Assembly (NCBI RefSeq): GCF_017355915.2
Contig: NZ_JAFEUV020000006.1
Location: forward strand, 248,001 to 312,000
Reading direction: 5' to 3'
Length of the DNA: 64,000 nt
Origin: Telluribacter roseus
Lineage (GTDB): Bacteria > Bacteroidota > Bacteroidia > Cytophagales > Spirosomataceae
Shown here: positions 33,424 through 42,494 of the stretch, one piece after another
Numbering within the stretch: position 1 is the stretch's first letter
Layout: the number at the start of each line of letters is the position of its first letter
Notes under the pieces: generated by a model
Seen by the model: the letters and a program-made list of their open reading frames with translations, nothing else
What the model was told of the DNA's origin: nothing
The model's database searches: none
Made by a program: the position numbers and the translations under genes

Positions 33424-35784
33424 TCAGAACTCGATGCGGTAGTTGAAGTTGGGGAAGAAGCCCATCTGGTACTGCGTACGTACCTGACCCGAGCGGCTGT
33501 CAAACGAATGGTTGAATACGTTCCGGGCGTTGGTCAGGTTCTGCAGGTCTACAAACCACTCCTGTGTCAGGTGGCGGCCGTTGTGGCGGAAGGTGATCTT
33601 GAGGTCTACCCGCAGGTAGTCTTTGAAGCGGGATTCAAAGGCGCGTGTGTCGTCGTAGATAGGTTTACCTTCGGCTACTGAGCGGCTCAGGTCAAAAGGC
33701 GTGTAGGGGCGACCGCCGGCGCGGGTCATGCGGGTATCGAGCGACAGGCTTCTGGTATCCCCCAGCTTCCACTCCTTACCCACCAGGGCATTGGCGATGT
33801 AACGCCCGTTGTAGGCCGTCTGGCGCCATACCTGATCGCTGCCCCGGTACCTTGACTCATACAGCGATAGGGTAGTCAGGAAGTAGTATCCCCGATCAAA
33901 GCTGCGCTCCAGCGTCAGCTCCAGACCGTAGTTCTTCCCCTTCCCGGTATTAACCAGACTATCCACATTGGGAGCCGCGAAGGTAGCGCCGTAGTTGAGG
34001 ATGGAGAGTGATGAAAGCCTCTGCTCCACGGGTACATGGTACAGGTACTGGTAGTAGGCTTCGGCCTTAAGCCGGATGTTGTGACCGAACGAACGTTCGT
34101 AGCCAGCCACTCCCTGCGCACTGCGGGTCAGGTCCAGCGAGCGGTTGGTCTGGACGTAGCGGCCGGGAGCTACCTGGGTTTTGTAGAAGTAGAGCTGGAT
34201 GGGCTGCAACTGGCTGTTGAGGCTTGCACCCACTGACACTACCTGCCGGGCAGGCAGCTCGTAGCGGGCGGCCAGGCGAGGCTCGATGGCGTAGGTAGTA
34301 TTCAATAGGAAGTAGGTACCGTGCAGGCCGCTGTTGAGCGTAAGCCGGTTGGAGGGCTTGTACTGCCACTGGGCGTAGGCCTGGGCCAGCTGGGTACTTC
34401 CGCGCTCGTCGCGCAGGGTGCGGAAGCCCTCGTTGTAGACGTACACGCTGTCGGTAAGGCCATAGAACAACTGGTGAGCGAACACTCCCGCCGAAAACAG
34501 GTGCCGGGCGCTGAGCTTTCTGGTAAACTGGGAGGTAAGCGTCAGCCTGCCCTGGCTGGAGGCATCGCGGTAGGAGGGGATAGCCTGACGGGCATCGTTG
34601 AGGGAGTCTATCTGTACACCAAATTGGGAGCTTGTGGCCGCCAGCGTAGTCTTCAGGTATGTCTTCTCATTGAAGTAATGCGTGTAAGATGCCCCGGCTA
34701 CACCCATACGGGCCTTGTTATACAGGTTGTTGTAGGGATCGTTGTAGAAGTTGGCGGTGTCTTTCAGCTCTCCCTTGAATGCGATATGACTGGTACCACC
34801 TACGCCAAACAGGGTCCAGCGGCTGCCGGTACGGCGGGTCGGCAGATCCACCTTAAAGGACAGGTCCTGGTAGTTGGGTACGTTGCTGCCCGTACCGGTG
34901 CTCAGCCCCAGCTTATGTACTACGCTCAGCACCGAGTAGCGGTAGTGTACCAGGTAGGTACCCTTTTTGCCTTTCACGAAAGGTCCTTCCAGTCCTGCCT
35001 CAAAGCCGTTGAAGCCGATCTGGCCGGTGTACTCGCGCTTATCGCGGTTGCCGGTACGAAGCTGCAGGTCAAATGCGCCGCCCAGCGCGTTGCCGTACAT
35101 GGCTGGAAAGGCTCCGGTAAAAAAGTCGGACTGCGCCAGCAAATTATTGTTGAGCATACTCACGGGGCCTCCCGTAGCCCCCAGCGCGCCGAAGTGGCTG
35201 GGGTTGGGTATGTCCACGCCTTCCAGCCGCCACAGCAGACCGGTAGGGGAGTTGCCCCGGATGACAATGTCGTTGCGGGAGTCGTTGTTGCCTACTACGC
35301 CGGCAAAGTTGGCAGCCATGCGGGAAGGGTCGTTGCGGCTGCCCGCAAAGCGGCGGGTGTTTTCGATGTTGAAGGTTCGGGCGCTCAGCGTACCAAACTC
35401 GTTGTTGAGCCCATCGGGGTCGCGTCTTGCCTTTATGGTTACCTCCTGTCCCGTTATGACCTGCTCCTGCAGGCGGATATCCAGTACTACCTCTTTGCCC
35501 GCCGTTACGAGCACGTTCGGCACAGTCTGCTCGCCGTAGCCCAGGTAGGTTACTTTCAGGGTCTGGCGGCCCAGCGGTACGGCCGTGAGCCGGAAGGTAC
35601 CTTCTCCGTCGGAAGTAGTACCTTTCAGCGGTTCGCTGTTCAGGAGCAGGATCGTAGCTCCCGGCAGGCTGCTGCCCGTCTGGGCATCCGTAACGGTACC
35701 TTTGATGGTCTGGGTGGAAGTTTGCGCCCACAGGGGCAGCACCACACAGTACAGGACAAGTACTAGTAGAACTCTCATTTTCAT
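33424..35784 (-). CDS. TonB-dependent receptor with carboxypeptidase-like N-terminal domain (1)
   Basis: 786 residues from the ATG at 35784 (MKMRVLLVLVLYCVVLPLWA signal peptide; the in-frame upstream extension is not signal-like; ATG 35778 also possible). The CarboxypepD_reg-like domain (IKGTVTDAQTGSSLPGATIL, VPLGRQTLKVTYLGYGE) is followed by the plug (ENTRRFAGSRNDPSRMAANF, RNDIVIRGNSPTGLLWRLEG, VDIPNPSHFG) and a beta-barrel ending NFNYRIEF with the terminal aromatic. The ligand is unknown. No SusD partner is adjacent; the receiver-coupled upstream neighbour is the two-component operon. Confidence 0.93.
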   Translation of the reverse strand: MKMRVLLVLVLYCVVLPLWAQTSTQTIKGTVTDAQTGSSLPGATILLLNSEPLKGTTSDGEGTFRLTAVPLGRQTLKVTYLGYGEQTVPNVLVTAGKEVVLDIRLQEQVITGQEVTIKARRDPDGLNNEFGTLSARTFNIENTRRFAGSRNDPSRMAANFAGVVGNNDSRNDIVIRGNSPTGLLWRLEGVDIPNPSHFGALGATGGPVSMLNNNLLAQSDFFTGAFPAMYGNALGGAFDLQLRTGNRDKREYTGQIGFNGFEAGLEGPFVKGKKGTYLVHYRYSVLSVVHKLGLSTGTGSNVPNYQDLSFKVDLPTRRTGSRWTLFGVGGTSHIAFKGELKDTANFYNDPYNNLYNKARMGVAGASYTHYFNEKTYLKTTLAATSSQFGVQIDSLNDARQAIPSYRDASSQGRLTLTSQFTRKLSARHLFSAGVFAHQLFYGLTDSVYVYNEGFRTLRDERGSTQLAQAYAQWQYKPSNRLTLNSGLHGTYFLLNTTYAIEPRLAARYELPARQVVSVGASLNSQLQPIQLYFYKTQVAPGRYVQTNRSLDLTRSAQGVAGYERSFGHNIRLKAEAYYQYLYHVPVEQRLSSLSILNYGATFAAPNVDSLVNTGKGKNYGLELTLERSFDRGYYFLTTLSLYESRYRGSDQVWRQTAYNGRYIANALVGKEWKLGDTRSLSLDTRMTRAGGRPYTPFDLSRSVAEGKPIYDDTRAFESRFKDYLRVDLKITFRHNGRHLTQEWFVDLQNLTNARNVFNHSFDSRSGQVRTQYQMGFFPNFNYRIEF

Positions 35785-35939
35785 AGCTAACGAATGACTG
35801 GTTACACTTGCTGAGGCAAAGGTAGGAGCACCACCTACGGCGTTCACGTCTTTTCTGACGACGCTGGGAATTGGGGGGATGAAGTGGAGATGTGGGGGGA
35901 CGAAGCAGGGCCGTGGCAGCAGAGCCGTATTCGTAAAAG

Positions 35940-35973
35940 AACAGCCCCGGCAGTTGACCAGGCTGGGGCTGTT
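35940..35973 (-). terminator. rho-independent terminator of the two-component operon
   Basis: AACAGCCCCGGC (35940-35951) pairs with 35962-35973 (one wobble); on the - strand it is followed by TTCTTTTACG. It lies between the LytTR gene and the TonB receptor gene. Confidence 0.8.
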
Positions 35974-36130
35974 TCACCAGTAGTAGGCAGTAAGTATGTT
36001 AAAGTATTAAAGCATTCAAACCTGCTACACCTCCCACGCGGCTGCCGCCTCAGTCCCTCCGGAGGGAAGCTTTACGAACTAGTTCATTTATTAATAACTC
36101 ACGAATCAGGAGTGTACGAAGGAATTGTTT

Positions 36131-36246
36131 TTGGTCCAAAAGCGGCCCCAGCGGGGCGGCATATCTAGTGCCTGGTGTCGCCCCGCTGGGGCTGAAAACC
36201 ACCTTCGTCCAACTATTTCTACTAAGGTACCGCCCCTACGGGGCTG
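36131..36246. repeat. REP-like palindromic repeat cluster
   Basis: Three GC-rich palindromic parts: GGCCCCAGCGGGGCGGC (36144-36160), its near-inverted copy GTCGCCCCGCTGGGGC (36177-36192), and CGCCCCTACGGGGCTG (36231-36245). They are spaced by AT-rich DNA. The element shares GGTGTCGCCCCGC and CCTACGGGGCTG with a second element at 62577-62612. This form (GCCCCAGCGGGGC...GCCCCTACGGGGC) is like the extragenic palindromes dispersed in Bacteroidota genomes. Confidence 0.75.
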
Positions 36247-36270
36247 AATTGAAAGTCCTTCATATACCCA

Positions 36271-36306
36271 AAATTCAGCATTCAGAATTCACTAATTCAG
36301 AATTCC
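36271..36306. repeat. AATTCAG-type low-complexity tract
   Basis: Imperfect iteration of AATTCAG units (AAATTCAGCATTCAGAATTC followed by ACTAATTCAGAATTC) between the REP-like cluster and the LytTR gene's stop codon. Similar tracts of unknown origin flank palindromic repeats in many Bacteroidota. Confidence 0.5.
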
Positions 36307-36307
36307 A

Positions 36308-37066
36308 TCACTTATCCAGCCAGTCTTTGAAAGGAGTGATTTTCTCTTTGCCGATGAATACCTCCGCCTTGGGAGCGGGAGCCAGTTCCAGCTTGAGCTT
36401 GCTCTGCGAGTAAGTATGGATGTTTTTGATGCTGGACAGCGACGCCAGAAACTGGCGGTTGGCCCGGAAAAACTCGTCGGGATTGAGCATCGTTGTGAGC
36501 TTGTCGAGACTGTAATCGATCGGCAGGCGCTGGTTGTCCTTTGTGACCATGAAGGTGACTTTCTCTTCCGAAAAGAAATACGCCACCTCGGCTACGTCGA
36601 TGGTACGGATGCGGGTACCTACCGTCACCATGAAGCGCGTCTTGTACTCGGGCTTATTCTGCCCGATGGCCTGGAGCAGGGTGTCCAGATCAGTGCGGGA
36701 AAACTGCCGCTTCATGGACTTGAACTTGTCAATGGCGGCCGAAAGGTTCTCAAGACTCACGGGCTTGAGCAGGTAATCAATGCTATTGACCTTGAAGGCC
36801 CGGATCATGTATTCATCAAAGGCCGTGGTGAATATGATAGGTACCTGCAGATTGATCTGGTCAAAGATGCGGAAGCAGAGGTCATCTTCCAGGTGGATAT
36901 CCATAAACACCAGGTCGAGCTCCGACATATGCCCCTGCAGAAACTTTACGGCTTCCCGGACGGAGGGAATCTTGTCCAGTACCTGAATGGTAGGGTCGTA
37001 GCGGAGCAGCAGGCTTTCTAACCGCTCGGCGGTCAGATCTTCATCTTCTATAATGAGTACGTTCAT
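36308..37066 (-). CDS. LytTR-family response regulator
   Basis: 252 residues. Receiver: NVLIIEDEDLTAERLESLLL (Glu7, Asp8), phospho-acceptor Asp56 in DLVFMDIHLEDD, PIIFTTAFDEYMIRAF and Lys101 in SIDYLLKPVSL. LytTR DNA-binding domain from about 140: FMVTVGTRIRTIDVAEVAYF, DEFFRANRQFLASLSSIKNI and IGKEKITPFKDWLDK. Its ATG (37066-37064) overlaps the TGA (37065-37063) of the PAS kinase gene, so the two are translationally coupled. Usual LytTR partners are LytS-type kinases, and one is present just upstream (38919-39539). Confidence 0.95.
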   Translation of the reverse strand: MNVLIIEDEDLTAERLESLLLRYDPTIQVLDKIPSVREAVKFLQGHMSELDLVFMDIHLEDDLCFRIFDQINLQVPIIFTTAFDEYMIRAFKVNSIDYLLKPVSLENLSAAIDKFKSMKRQFSRTDLDTLLQAIGQNKPEYKTRFMVTVGTRIRTIDVAEVAYFFSEEKVTFMVTKDNQRLPIDYSLDKLTTMLNPDEFFRANRQFLASLSSIKNIHTYSQSKLKLELAPAPKAEVFIGKEKITPFKDWLDK

Positions 37067-38646
37067 GACTGTACAGTTAAATGTATGGGTAGTTCAAAGG
37101 CAAAGGTGGCGCCGCGGTCGGGATGGTTTTCGTACCAGATGTCGCCGTTAAGTTGCTGGGTTAGTTTTTTGGCAATGGCCAGTCCCAGTCCGTTGGAGCT
37201 TTCGCCCGCTGTGGGCCGGGTAGAGAGGCGTGTAAACTTCTGGAATAGCTTGTCCAGCTCATCCAGCGGTATGCCCGCTCCCTCATCCTGCACGCGGATA
37301 ACCAGGTATTCACTGGAGGTTTCCAGACTGATATGAATCGTACCGCTGACCGGCGAGTACTTAATCGCGTTTGAGATCAGGTTGTCCAGTATCTGGTACA
37401 CGGCATCGGGGTCGGCCCACGCCTGGGGATATACGCCGGTAGTCTGGGCGCTGACCTGGATGTTCTTGGCCGACAGTGTATCCTTATACACCCCAAGTAC
37501 TTTATCGATCTTCTTCCTGAGGTCGACAGGCTGCCAGTTGAGCAGTACCTTGCCGGATTCGATGGCATGGATGCTCAGGAAGTTCCTGATCAGGTTGAGC
37601 ATCTTATCGGTGCACTGCAGGATATTCTGAGCTTGGGTGGTACAGTCGCCGGTATGGGTTAGGATCAGGTTGGCCTGGTGCTGGATGTTGTAGAGCGGGT
37701 TCTTGAGGTCGTGCGAGACGATCTGGAGCAGCTCGTTTTTCTCCTCATTTAGCTTTTTCAGCTCGCGGTTTTTGATCTTGATCTCGAGGCTGTTCTTTTC
37801 GATTTCGCGGGCGTCTTCTTCGGCCTTCTCCTTAGCCAGCCGCAGTGATTCTTCCAGCTTTTTCCGCTGTGTGATGTCCCGCACGTTGGCCAGTATGCCG
37901 CCAATAGCCTCGTTATTGAGCTGATTGGAGGCGTGGGTTTCCAGGTGGCGGTAGTATCCGTTTGCGTCCTGTACCTGGTACTCCACCGTTACTTCCTGCA
38001 TTTCACCCATGACTAATTTAGCGAATGTATCGAGCATACTGGGCCGGTCGTCCGGATGAATCCACCAGAGGGGCTCCTTTGGCTCGTTGAAGCTCTGCAT
38101 GGAATATTCTAGCAGGTGGCTCTCCCGGTTGGTAAACAGGATCTTGCCTTCCGCGTCGAATATCTGGATGGCATCCTTGATACTTCCCATGATGGTCTGG
38201 AAGCGCTGGGCACTCTGAGCCAGCCTGTTTTCCATTTCCTTATGATCGTGTATGTCCCGGATGTTCAGGATGATGCCATTGACCAGCGGGTTGTCCAGCT
38301 GATTGGAAGCGGTGGCTTCCACCCAGCGCCAGGTACCATTCTTGTGCAGAAAGCGCCAGCTGAATACAATAGGAGCGGGTTTTTCGCAGCACTGGTTAAC
38401 AAACCCAAAAAACGTATCGCGCACCCGGTCGCGGTCGTCAGGATGATGAAGAAGGTACTGGCTCCGCATCAGAAACTCCTCCGGCTCGTAGCCCAGTACG
38501 CGCCTGACGGAGGGGCTCACGTAGCGCTCTATGCCCTTTGCGTCGGATATGACAATGACGTCGGAGCTGTGTTCGATCAGGGCTTTGAATAGCTCAGACT
38601 GACGATGAATCTCTTCGGGACTAATGCCGCTATCTTCATTATTCAT
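37063..38646 (-). CDS. PAS-domain sensor histidine kinase (HisKA/HATPase_c, soluble)
   Basis: About 527 residues from the ATG at 38646 (38661, MYVPP, is an alternative). No membrane helix. Two PAS domains (about 25-140 and 145-265; LIEHSSDVIVISDAKGIERY, HPDDRDRVRDTFFG, FDAEGKILFTNRES), a coiled coil (about 265-310), HisKA with SHDLKNPLYN (His312 from this start), and HATPase_c with NLISNAIKYSP (N box), DEGAGIP (G1) and GLGLAIAKKL (G2). It is an orthodox hybrid-free kinase. The stop overlaps the ATG of the LytTR regulator gene. A HisKA-type kinase paired with a LytTR regulator is uncommon. Confidence 0.95.
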   Translation of the reverse strand: MNNEDSGISPEEIHRQSELFKALIEHSSDVIVISDAKGIERYVSPSVRRVLGYEPEEFLMRSQYLLHHPDDRDRVRDTFFGFVNQCCEKPAPIVFSWRFLHKNGTWRWVEATASNQLDNPLVNGIILNIRDIHDHKEMENRLAQSAQRFQTIMGSIKDAIQIFDAEGKILFTNRESHLLEYSMQSFNEPKEPLWWIHPDDRPSMLDTFAKLVMGEMQEVTVEYQVQDANGYYRHLETHASNQLNNEAIGGILANVRDITQRKKLEESLRLAKEKAEEDAREIEKNSLEIKIKNRELKKLNEEKNELLQIVSHDLKNPLYNIQHQANLILTHTGDCTTQAQNILQCTDKMLNLIRNFLSIHAIESGKVLLNWQPVDLRKKIDKVLGVYKDTLSAKNIQVSAQTTGVYPQAWADPDAVYQILDNLISNAIKYSPVSGTIHISLETSSEYLVIRVQDEGAGIPLDELDKLFQKFTRLSTRPTAGESSNGLGLAIAKKLTQQLNGDIWYENHPDRGATFAFELPIHLTVQS

Positions 38647-38918
38647 GGGGGGTACGTACATTTATTATTAGAGGGTTATCCACAAAATGCCGATGAAGCG
38701 CGGGCAGGCTTCACGGTATTTTATGGAAAGTTACATGATTAAACATCACCTTCCAAAGGTTTTGGTACTGTACCTCGTTTAGCATACCAGTAGTATATTG
38801 AAGAACAGGAGTATGTTAGGTTTCTAAATTGAAGTATTCAAGTGTAGGGCGGATTCTGTCTGGTTAATTATTTCTGAACGACCGGTTGGTTACTCGTGTT
38901 ACAGGCTATTGTGTGGTA

Positions 38919-39539
38919 CTAGAAGGCTTCTGCCCGTTCGTAATTGGACGGAAGGAGCGGAACCGTCACCTGAAACTGCTCGGAACTCTCGGTAACCTGC
39001 ACGACCTGCTCGGTGTACATCTCGTAGCGCTGGCAGATCGTAGAGAGGCCCTGCGGAATGGTACGATCCGGGACCGAGCGTATCTGCAGGTTATTACTGA
39101 CTACCAGCTGGCCATCGGCGCGGGTACAAATCGTTACCGTAAGCGGCTCGGAGGCTGACATCCGGTTGTGACGGATGGCATTTTCGATCAGGAGCTGTAA
39201 GGTAAACGGGAGCAGGGTCAGGCTGGCAGCGGCCTCGTTGCATTCAAAGTGTACCTTAAACTTACGGGCAAAACGCACCTCCTGAATAAACGCGTACGAT
39301 CGGGCAAACTCTATTTCGGTCCCCAGCGTGACCAGCTGGTCGTCCTTCTGCTCGAGCAGATACCGGTATACCCGGGCCATGTGGTCAATAAACTGTTCCG
39401 ACAAGTCAGGGTCTTTGCGGACTAGCGAAGAAAGCACACTCAAACTATTAAACAGGAAATGAGGACTTACCTGATTCTTCAGGGCCGCAAACTGGGCCTG
39501 GAAGTGTACGTTAGGCAATATATCTCTGGAATCTGACAT
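38919..39539 (-). CDS. soluble LytS-type histidine kinase core
   Basis: 206 residues: FAALKNQVSPHFLFNSLSVL (phospho-acceptor His27, His_kinase PF06580 pattern), a helical region to LLIENAIRHNRMS (N box, Asn120) and GLSTICQRYEMYTEQ (C-terminal motif). It has no membrane helices and no sensor domain, starting only 20 residues before the H box (MSDSRDILPNVHFQ), so it is a minimal kinase core. 258 bp separate it from the downstream PAS kinase gene; co-transcription with the two-component genes is plausible. Confidence 0.9.
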   Translation of the reverse strand: MSDSRDILPNVHFQAQFAALKNQVSPHFLFNSLSVLSSLVRKDPDLSEQFIDHMARVYRYLLEQKDDQLVTLGTEIEFARSYAFIQEVRFARKFKVHFECNEAAASLTLLPFTLQLLIENAIRHNRMSASEPLTVTICTRADGQLVVSNNLQIRSVPDRTIPQGLSTICQRYEMYTEQVVQVTESSEQFQVTVPLLPSNYERAEAF

Positions 39540-39735
39540 GGAATCAATTTCATTGGCACGTGGTAGAACGGGTACGTCCTAATGCTGTGCAAGTTCTAAT
39601 ATTAAGGGCTATTTGAAAAAAAAGGTGTACCAGGCTGGCGATATTTTCGACTGAACCAGCGAATGCTACCGACGAAGGTGCTCCTCTCTTTCAAATAACC
39701 CCTGTTGATGAAGTGAAAATTGAGTCAGAGAATGA

Positions 39736-40821
39736 TCAGAACTGGATACCAACGTTGAGTCCCGGCCACATCATGACGCGCGTCCGGTTGTTGATTACTT
39801 TGTTGTACACATTGTAGCTGCTCCACTCGCTTCCGATGGTACCATCGGCGGTTTTCAGATCAGATACCTGTACGTTAAAGGTTGGGGTAACCGTCAGGGC
39901 AAAGCGGTTCTTGATAGGAAATATAAAGCTGGCGCGGAGCTGATTCAGCTGGTTTATGGCGTTCCAGGAGTCGCGGCCTTCTACGATCCGGTAGGCAATG
40001 GCTTCTACACTAAGCTGGCTCTTCTTGCTCAGGTCGAAGTTGGTACCTAATCCGTAGCCGAAGCCCCAGCGGGTGTTGTCAGTCTCGGGTAGGGTAGCAC
40101 CGGCCGTAAACAGGTTGTAGAACTTGCGGTTACCGCCCATCTTGAGGGCTACGTTACCGTACAGTACATCGCTTCCCCACACTTCTACGCGGCGGTAGCC
40201 ATCTTTGGCCAGGTTGATAAGTCCGATCTGTACACCATCCACGTGGCTGGCAACGTTGATAAGGCCGATCTGGGCCCCTTTGACGTTGCCCCCGGCTATA
40301 TTGACAATACCCGCTACCTGAGCGCCATCTACCGAACCGGCTACATTGGCAATGCCCCCAAACTGGGCCCCGTTAACGTTGTCGCCGGTAATGTTAGCGA
40401 TACCACCAAACTGAGCACCCCGTACTTCACCACCCACTACGTTGGCAATGCCGCCGAACTGGGCACCCGTTGCTGAGCCTCCGGTGATATTTACGATCCC
40501 GCCAAACTGAGCTCCGTTTGCCGATCCACCCACGGTATTGAAGATCCCGGCAAACTGGGCACCCCGTACATCACCGGTTTCGATGGCAAACAATCCGCTG
40601 ATTTCGACTCCATTCAAGCCACCGGCGGCTCCGCCCAATAGGTTCAGGGAGAAGTTATTGATGTACCGGGTACTGTACAAGCCGTTGGTACTAAGCGGGG
40701 GCACAAAGCTGACCTGAGCGGGGCGTAGTTCCAGTTCTTTTTCAGGAGTGGCGTCAGATTGAGCAAAGGAATTCAGGCTAATGGCTGATGCTAGTGAGAG
40801 GGCAATAATAGATGTTTTCAT
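39736..40821 (-). CDS. secreted GAQFGGI-repeat protein (LA_2272-like surface repeat)
   Basis: 361 residues: signal peptide (MKTSIIALSLASAISLNSFA), residues 71-207 made of nine 14-16-residue repeats of the form GAQFGGIANxxGGxxx, and a C-terminal region rich in alternating hydrophobic residues (about 210-361, e.g. ASFIFPIKNRFALTVTPTF, ending NVGIQF) that looks like a small outer-membrane barrel ending with Phe. The solenoid part probably forms a beta-helix. This repeat style is found in surface proteins of Leptospira and Bacteroidota (LA_2272 family). Role unknown. A lone gene with its own upstream region. Confidence 0.82.
   Translation of the reverse strand: MKTSIIALSLASAISLNSFAQSDATPEKELELRPAQVSFVPPLSTNGLYSTRYINNFSLNLLGGAAGGLNGVEISGLFAIETGDVRGAQFAGIFNTVGGSANGAQFGGIVNITGGSATGAQFGGIANVVGGEVRGAQFGGIANITGDNVNGAQFGGIANVAGSVDGAQVAGIVNIAGGNVKGAQIGLINVASHVDGVQIGLINLAKDGYRRVEVWGSDVLYGNVALKMGGNRKFYNLFTAGATLPETDNTRWGFGYGLGTNFDLSKKSQLSVEAIAYRIVEGRDSWNAINQLNQLRASFIFPIKNRFALTVTPTFNVQVSDLKTADGTIGSEWSSYNVYNKVINNRTRVMMWPGLNVGIQF
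40201..40611. repeat. intragenic tandem repeat, 48-bp units
   Basis: The solenoid region of the previous gene; the units encode GAQFAGIFNTVGGSAN, GAQFGGIVNITGGSAT, GAQFGGIANVVGGEVR, GAQFGGIANITGDNVN, GAQFGGIANVAGSVD, GAQVAGIVNIAGGNVK, GAQIGLINVASHVD, GVQIGLINLAKD and, first, GVEISGLFAIETGDVR. Unit-to-unit nucleotide identity is imperfect, so old rather than recent amplification. Confidence 0.9.
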
Positions 40822-40889
40822 GGCTGTTTTATTAGTTACTGGTCTTTGGTGAATTTTATTGAAATTGTTATGTCTCTGTTCAGGACACC

Positions 40890-42278
40890 TTACTGGCGGT
40901 TTGCCCTATCTTTTTTTGCGCTTTTTTTAGTCAGTACCTCCAGGGCCTTATCAAGTACCGTATCTTTTCCGGCTCTTACGTCCTGAATAGTAGGGGCTAC
41001 GTACACGTCGGGCTGGATACCTATACCTACCCACTCGGTACCGTCGTAGAAGTAGTCACGCTTGGCGCAGATGCGGGCCGAACCGCCACCCGGCAACCGG
41101 AAGAAGACGGGCTGTCCGGTACTACCACCCGAAGGTTCGCCAATGATCAGTCCGCGCTTCGACTGCTTGAACGACGACAGGAAATCCTCGGCGGCCGAGA
41201 AGGTGTAGGAGCTGCTCAGTACCACTACCGGGCCGTGGAAGTAGTCGGACGTGTCAGGGTTGGTGATTTTGTAGTCATACTTGTCACCAAACCAGCTGTT
41301 AGGTCCGCCCCAGGCGCGCTTTACCGCCTGGTAGTTGCGGCTTTCCCACTTCACCAGCGGAAAGTCTTTGTTGGTCAGTCGGGCCAGGATATCCCAGCCG
41401 TTGCCACTGTTGCCGCCGCCGTTCTCACGCACGTCCAGGATGAGGGCACTGGCCCCTTTGAGCTGAGGGTAGATGGCGTTAAACTCGGCTTTGATCTTCT
41501 CGTCGTTGAAGCTGTTGAGGGCGACGTAGGCCACGTTGCCCGGCAGCAGGCGGTACTCGAGCAGGCGACGTGACGTAAAGAAGCTTTCGAATGGAGTATT
41601 GTATGTGAGCATGCGGGTCAGTACCTGGCCGTTGGCGGTCCTGAAGGTCACTTCTACGGGCTCTTCCTTTTTACCCAGCAGGAACTGGAAGCCGTAGGTG
41701 GCGTTCAGGCGGTACTGCTCGGTATTGGAGCTGACGTAGGGGCGGATGGTGCGGTTGGCAAAAGCATGTACCTCTTCACCGTTGACGTGGGTAATTTCCA
41801 TGCCCTTCTGCACGCCCTGCGTCGCGAGTTTTTTATCTACTACATCAAGTACCAGTACCTTACCTTCCACCAGGGCGGTTACTACCCCCACCTTGGCGTG
41901 CTGGTTCTGGACTTCCATCGGAGGGTACACGCCGGTGTGGCCGTCGTTCAGCTGGGCGAACATCTCCTGGAGGGTCAGGTAGTACTCAGCGGTACTCTTG
42001 CTTTTCTGTACTTTCGGAATGTAGCTGACGTACAGGCTGTCCCAGTCCAGGTTGGGTACTTTGTCGAAGAAGGCAAAGTTGTACTTGGCCTCCGACCACG
42101 CCAGCGACAGACCCGCCAGCTTCTCCTGCTCAGTCAGATCTTCTTTATAGGTACTTTCCCAGACGGGGCTGTTCCAGCGGGCGCCCTGTTCGTAAAGTGT
42201 TTTGGAGGTAGTACCCTGTTGTGCCAGGGCCAGGGAAGCGGTACTTAGCAGGCAGGCCAGGGTGAATATCTTTTTCAT
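40890..42278 (-). CDS. S41 family peptidase
   Basis: About 462 residues from the ATG at 42278 (MKKIFTLACLLSTASLALAQ, signal peptide); an ATG at 42299 would precede it by seven residues. An N-terminal helical domain (TEQEKLAGLSLAWSEAKYNF) is followed by a PDZ-like part (VEGKVLVLDVVDKKLATQGV, GMEITHVNGEEVH) and the S41 catalytic part (SALILDVRENGGGNSGNGWD, and VVLSSSYTFSAAEDFLSSF with the catalytic-Ser region, then IIGEPSGGSTGQPVFF). The C-terminus is basic (KKSAKKDRANRQ). Predicted periplasmic or secreted; processing of an unknown substrate. Confidence 0.9.
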   Translation of the reverse strand: MKKIFTLACLLSTASLALAQQGTTSKTLYEQGARWNSPVWESTYKEDLTEQEKLAGLSLAWSEAKYNFAFFDKVPNLDWDSLYVSYIPKVQKSKSTAEYYLTLQEMFAQLNDGHTGVYPPMEVQNQHAKVGVVTALVEGKVLVLDVVDKKLATQGVQKGMEITHVNGEEVHAFANRTIRPYVSSNTEQYRLNATYGFQFLLGKKEEPVEVTFRTANGQVLTRMLTYNTPFESFFTSRRLLEYRLLPGNVAYVALNSFNDEKIKAEFNAIYPQLKGASALILDVRENGGGNSGNGWDILARLTNKDFPLVKWESRNYQAVKRAWGGPNSWFGDKYDYKITNPDTSDYFHGPVVVLSSSYTFSAAEDFLSSFKQSKRGLIIGEPSGGSTGQPVFFRLPGGGSARICAKRDYFYDGTEWVGIGIQPDVYVAPTIQDVRAGKDTVLDKALEVLTKKSAKKDRANRQ

Positions 42279-42494
42279 GGCTTTTGGTTTCGTGTCCATT
42301 GGTTTGATGGTTCAAAAGTACCATGGTAGTAACAGGTTGTAAAAACAGTGTGACCGAAGTGGCAATTTTGAACGATGAAGCCGGGGAATGAGGCGAAGAG
42401 GGTTTAGGCTGTCTGACTGCCTACTTAGGATCTGAAAAAATAGTACACTACGGCTTGATTGAAGGTGGTAGAAAGGGGAGGAGTGAAAGCAAAA

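Noticed and set aside
34321-35766. 481-codon open frame on the + strand
   Set aside because: Antisense to the TonB receptor gene; composition (Val/Gly/Gln-rich) is that of a shadow frame in GC-rich DNA.
36131-36246. GC-rich palindromes as terminators
   Set aside because: Shared sequence with a distant element and three-part structure fit a dispersed repeat; the true terminator lies at 35940-35973.
38676-38684. A perfect E. coli-type DnaA box (TTATCCACA)
   Set aside because: Single occurrence in a short intergenic region of a two-component cluster, no AT-rich unwinding element, no dnaA/dnaN nearby.
40201-40611. 48-bp repeats as a possible CRISPR-like array
   Set aside because: Imperfect, in-frame protein repeats without spacers; explained by the solenoid protein.
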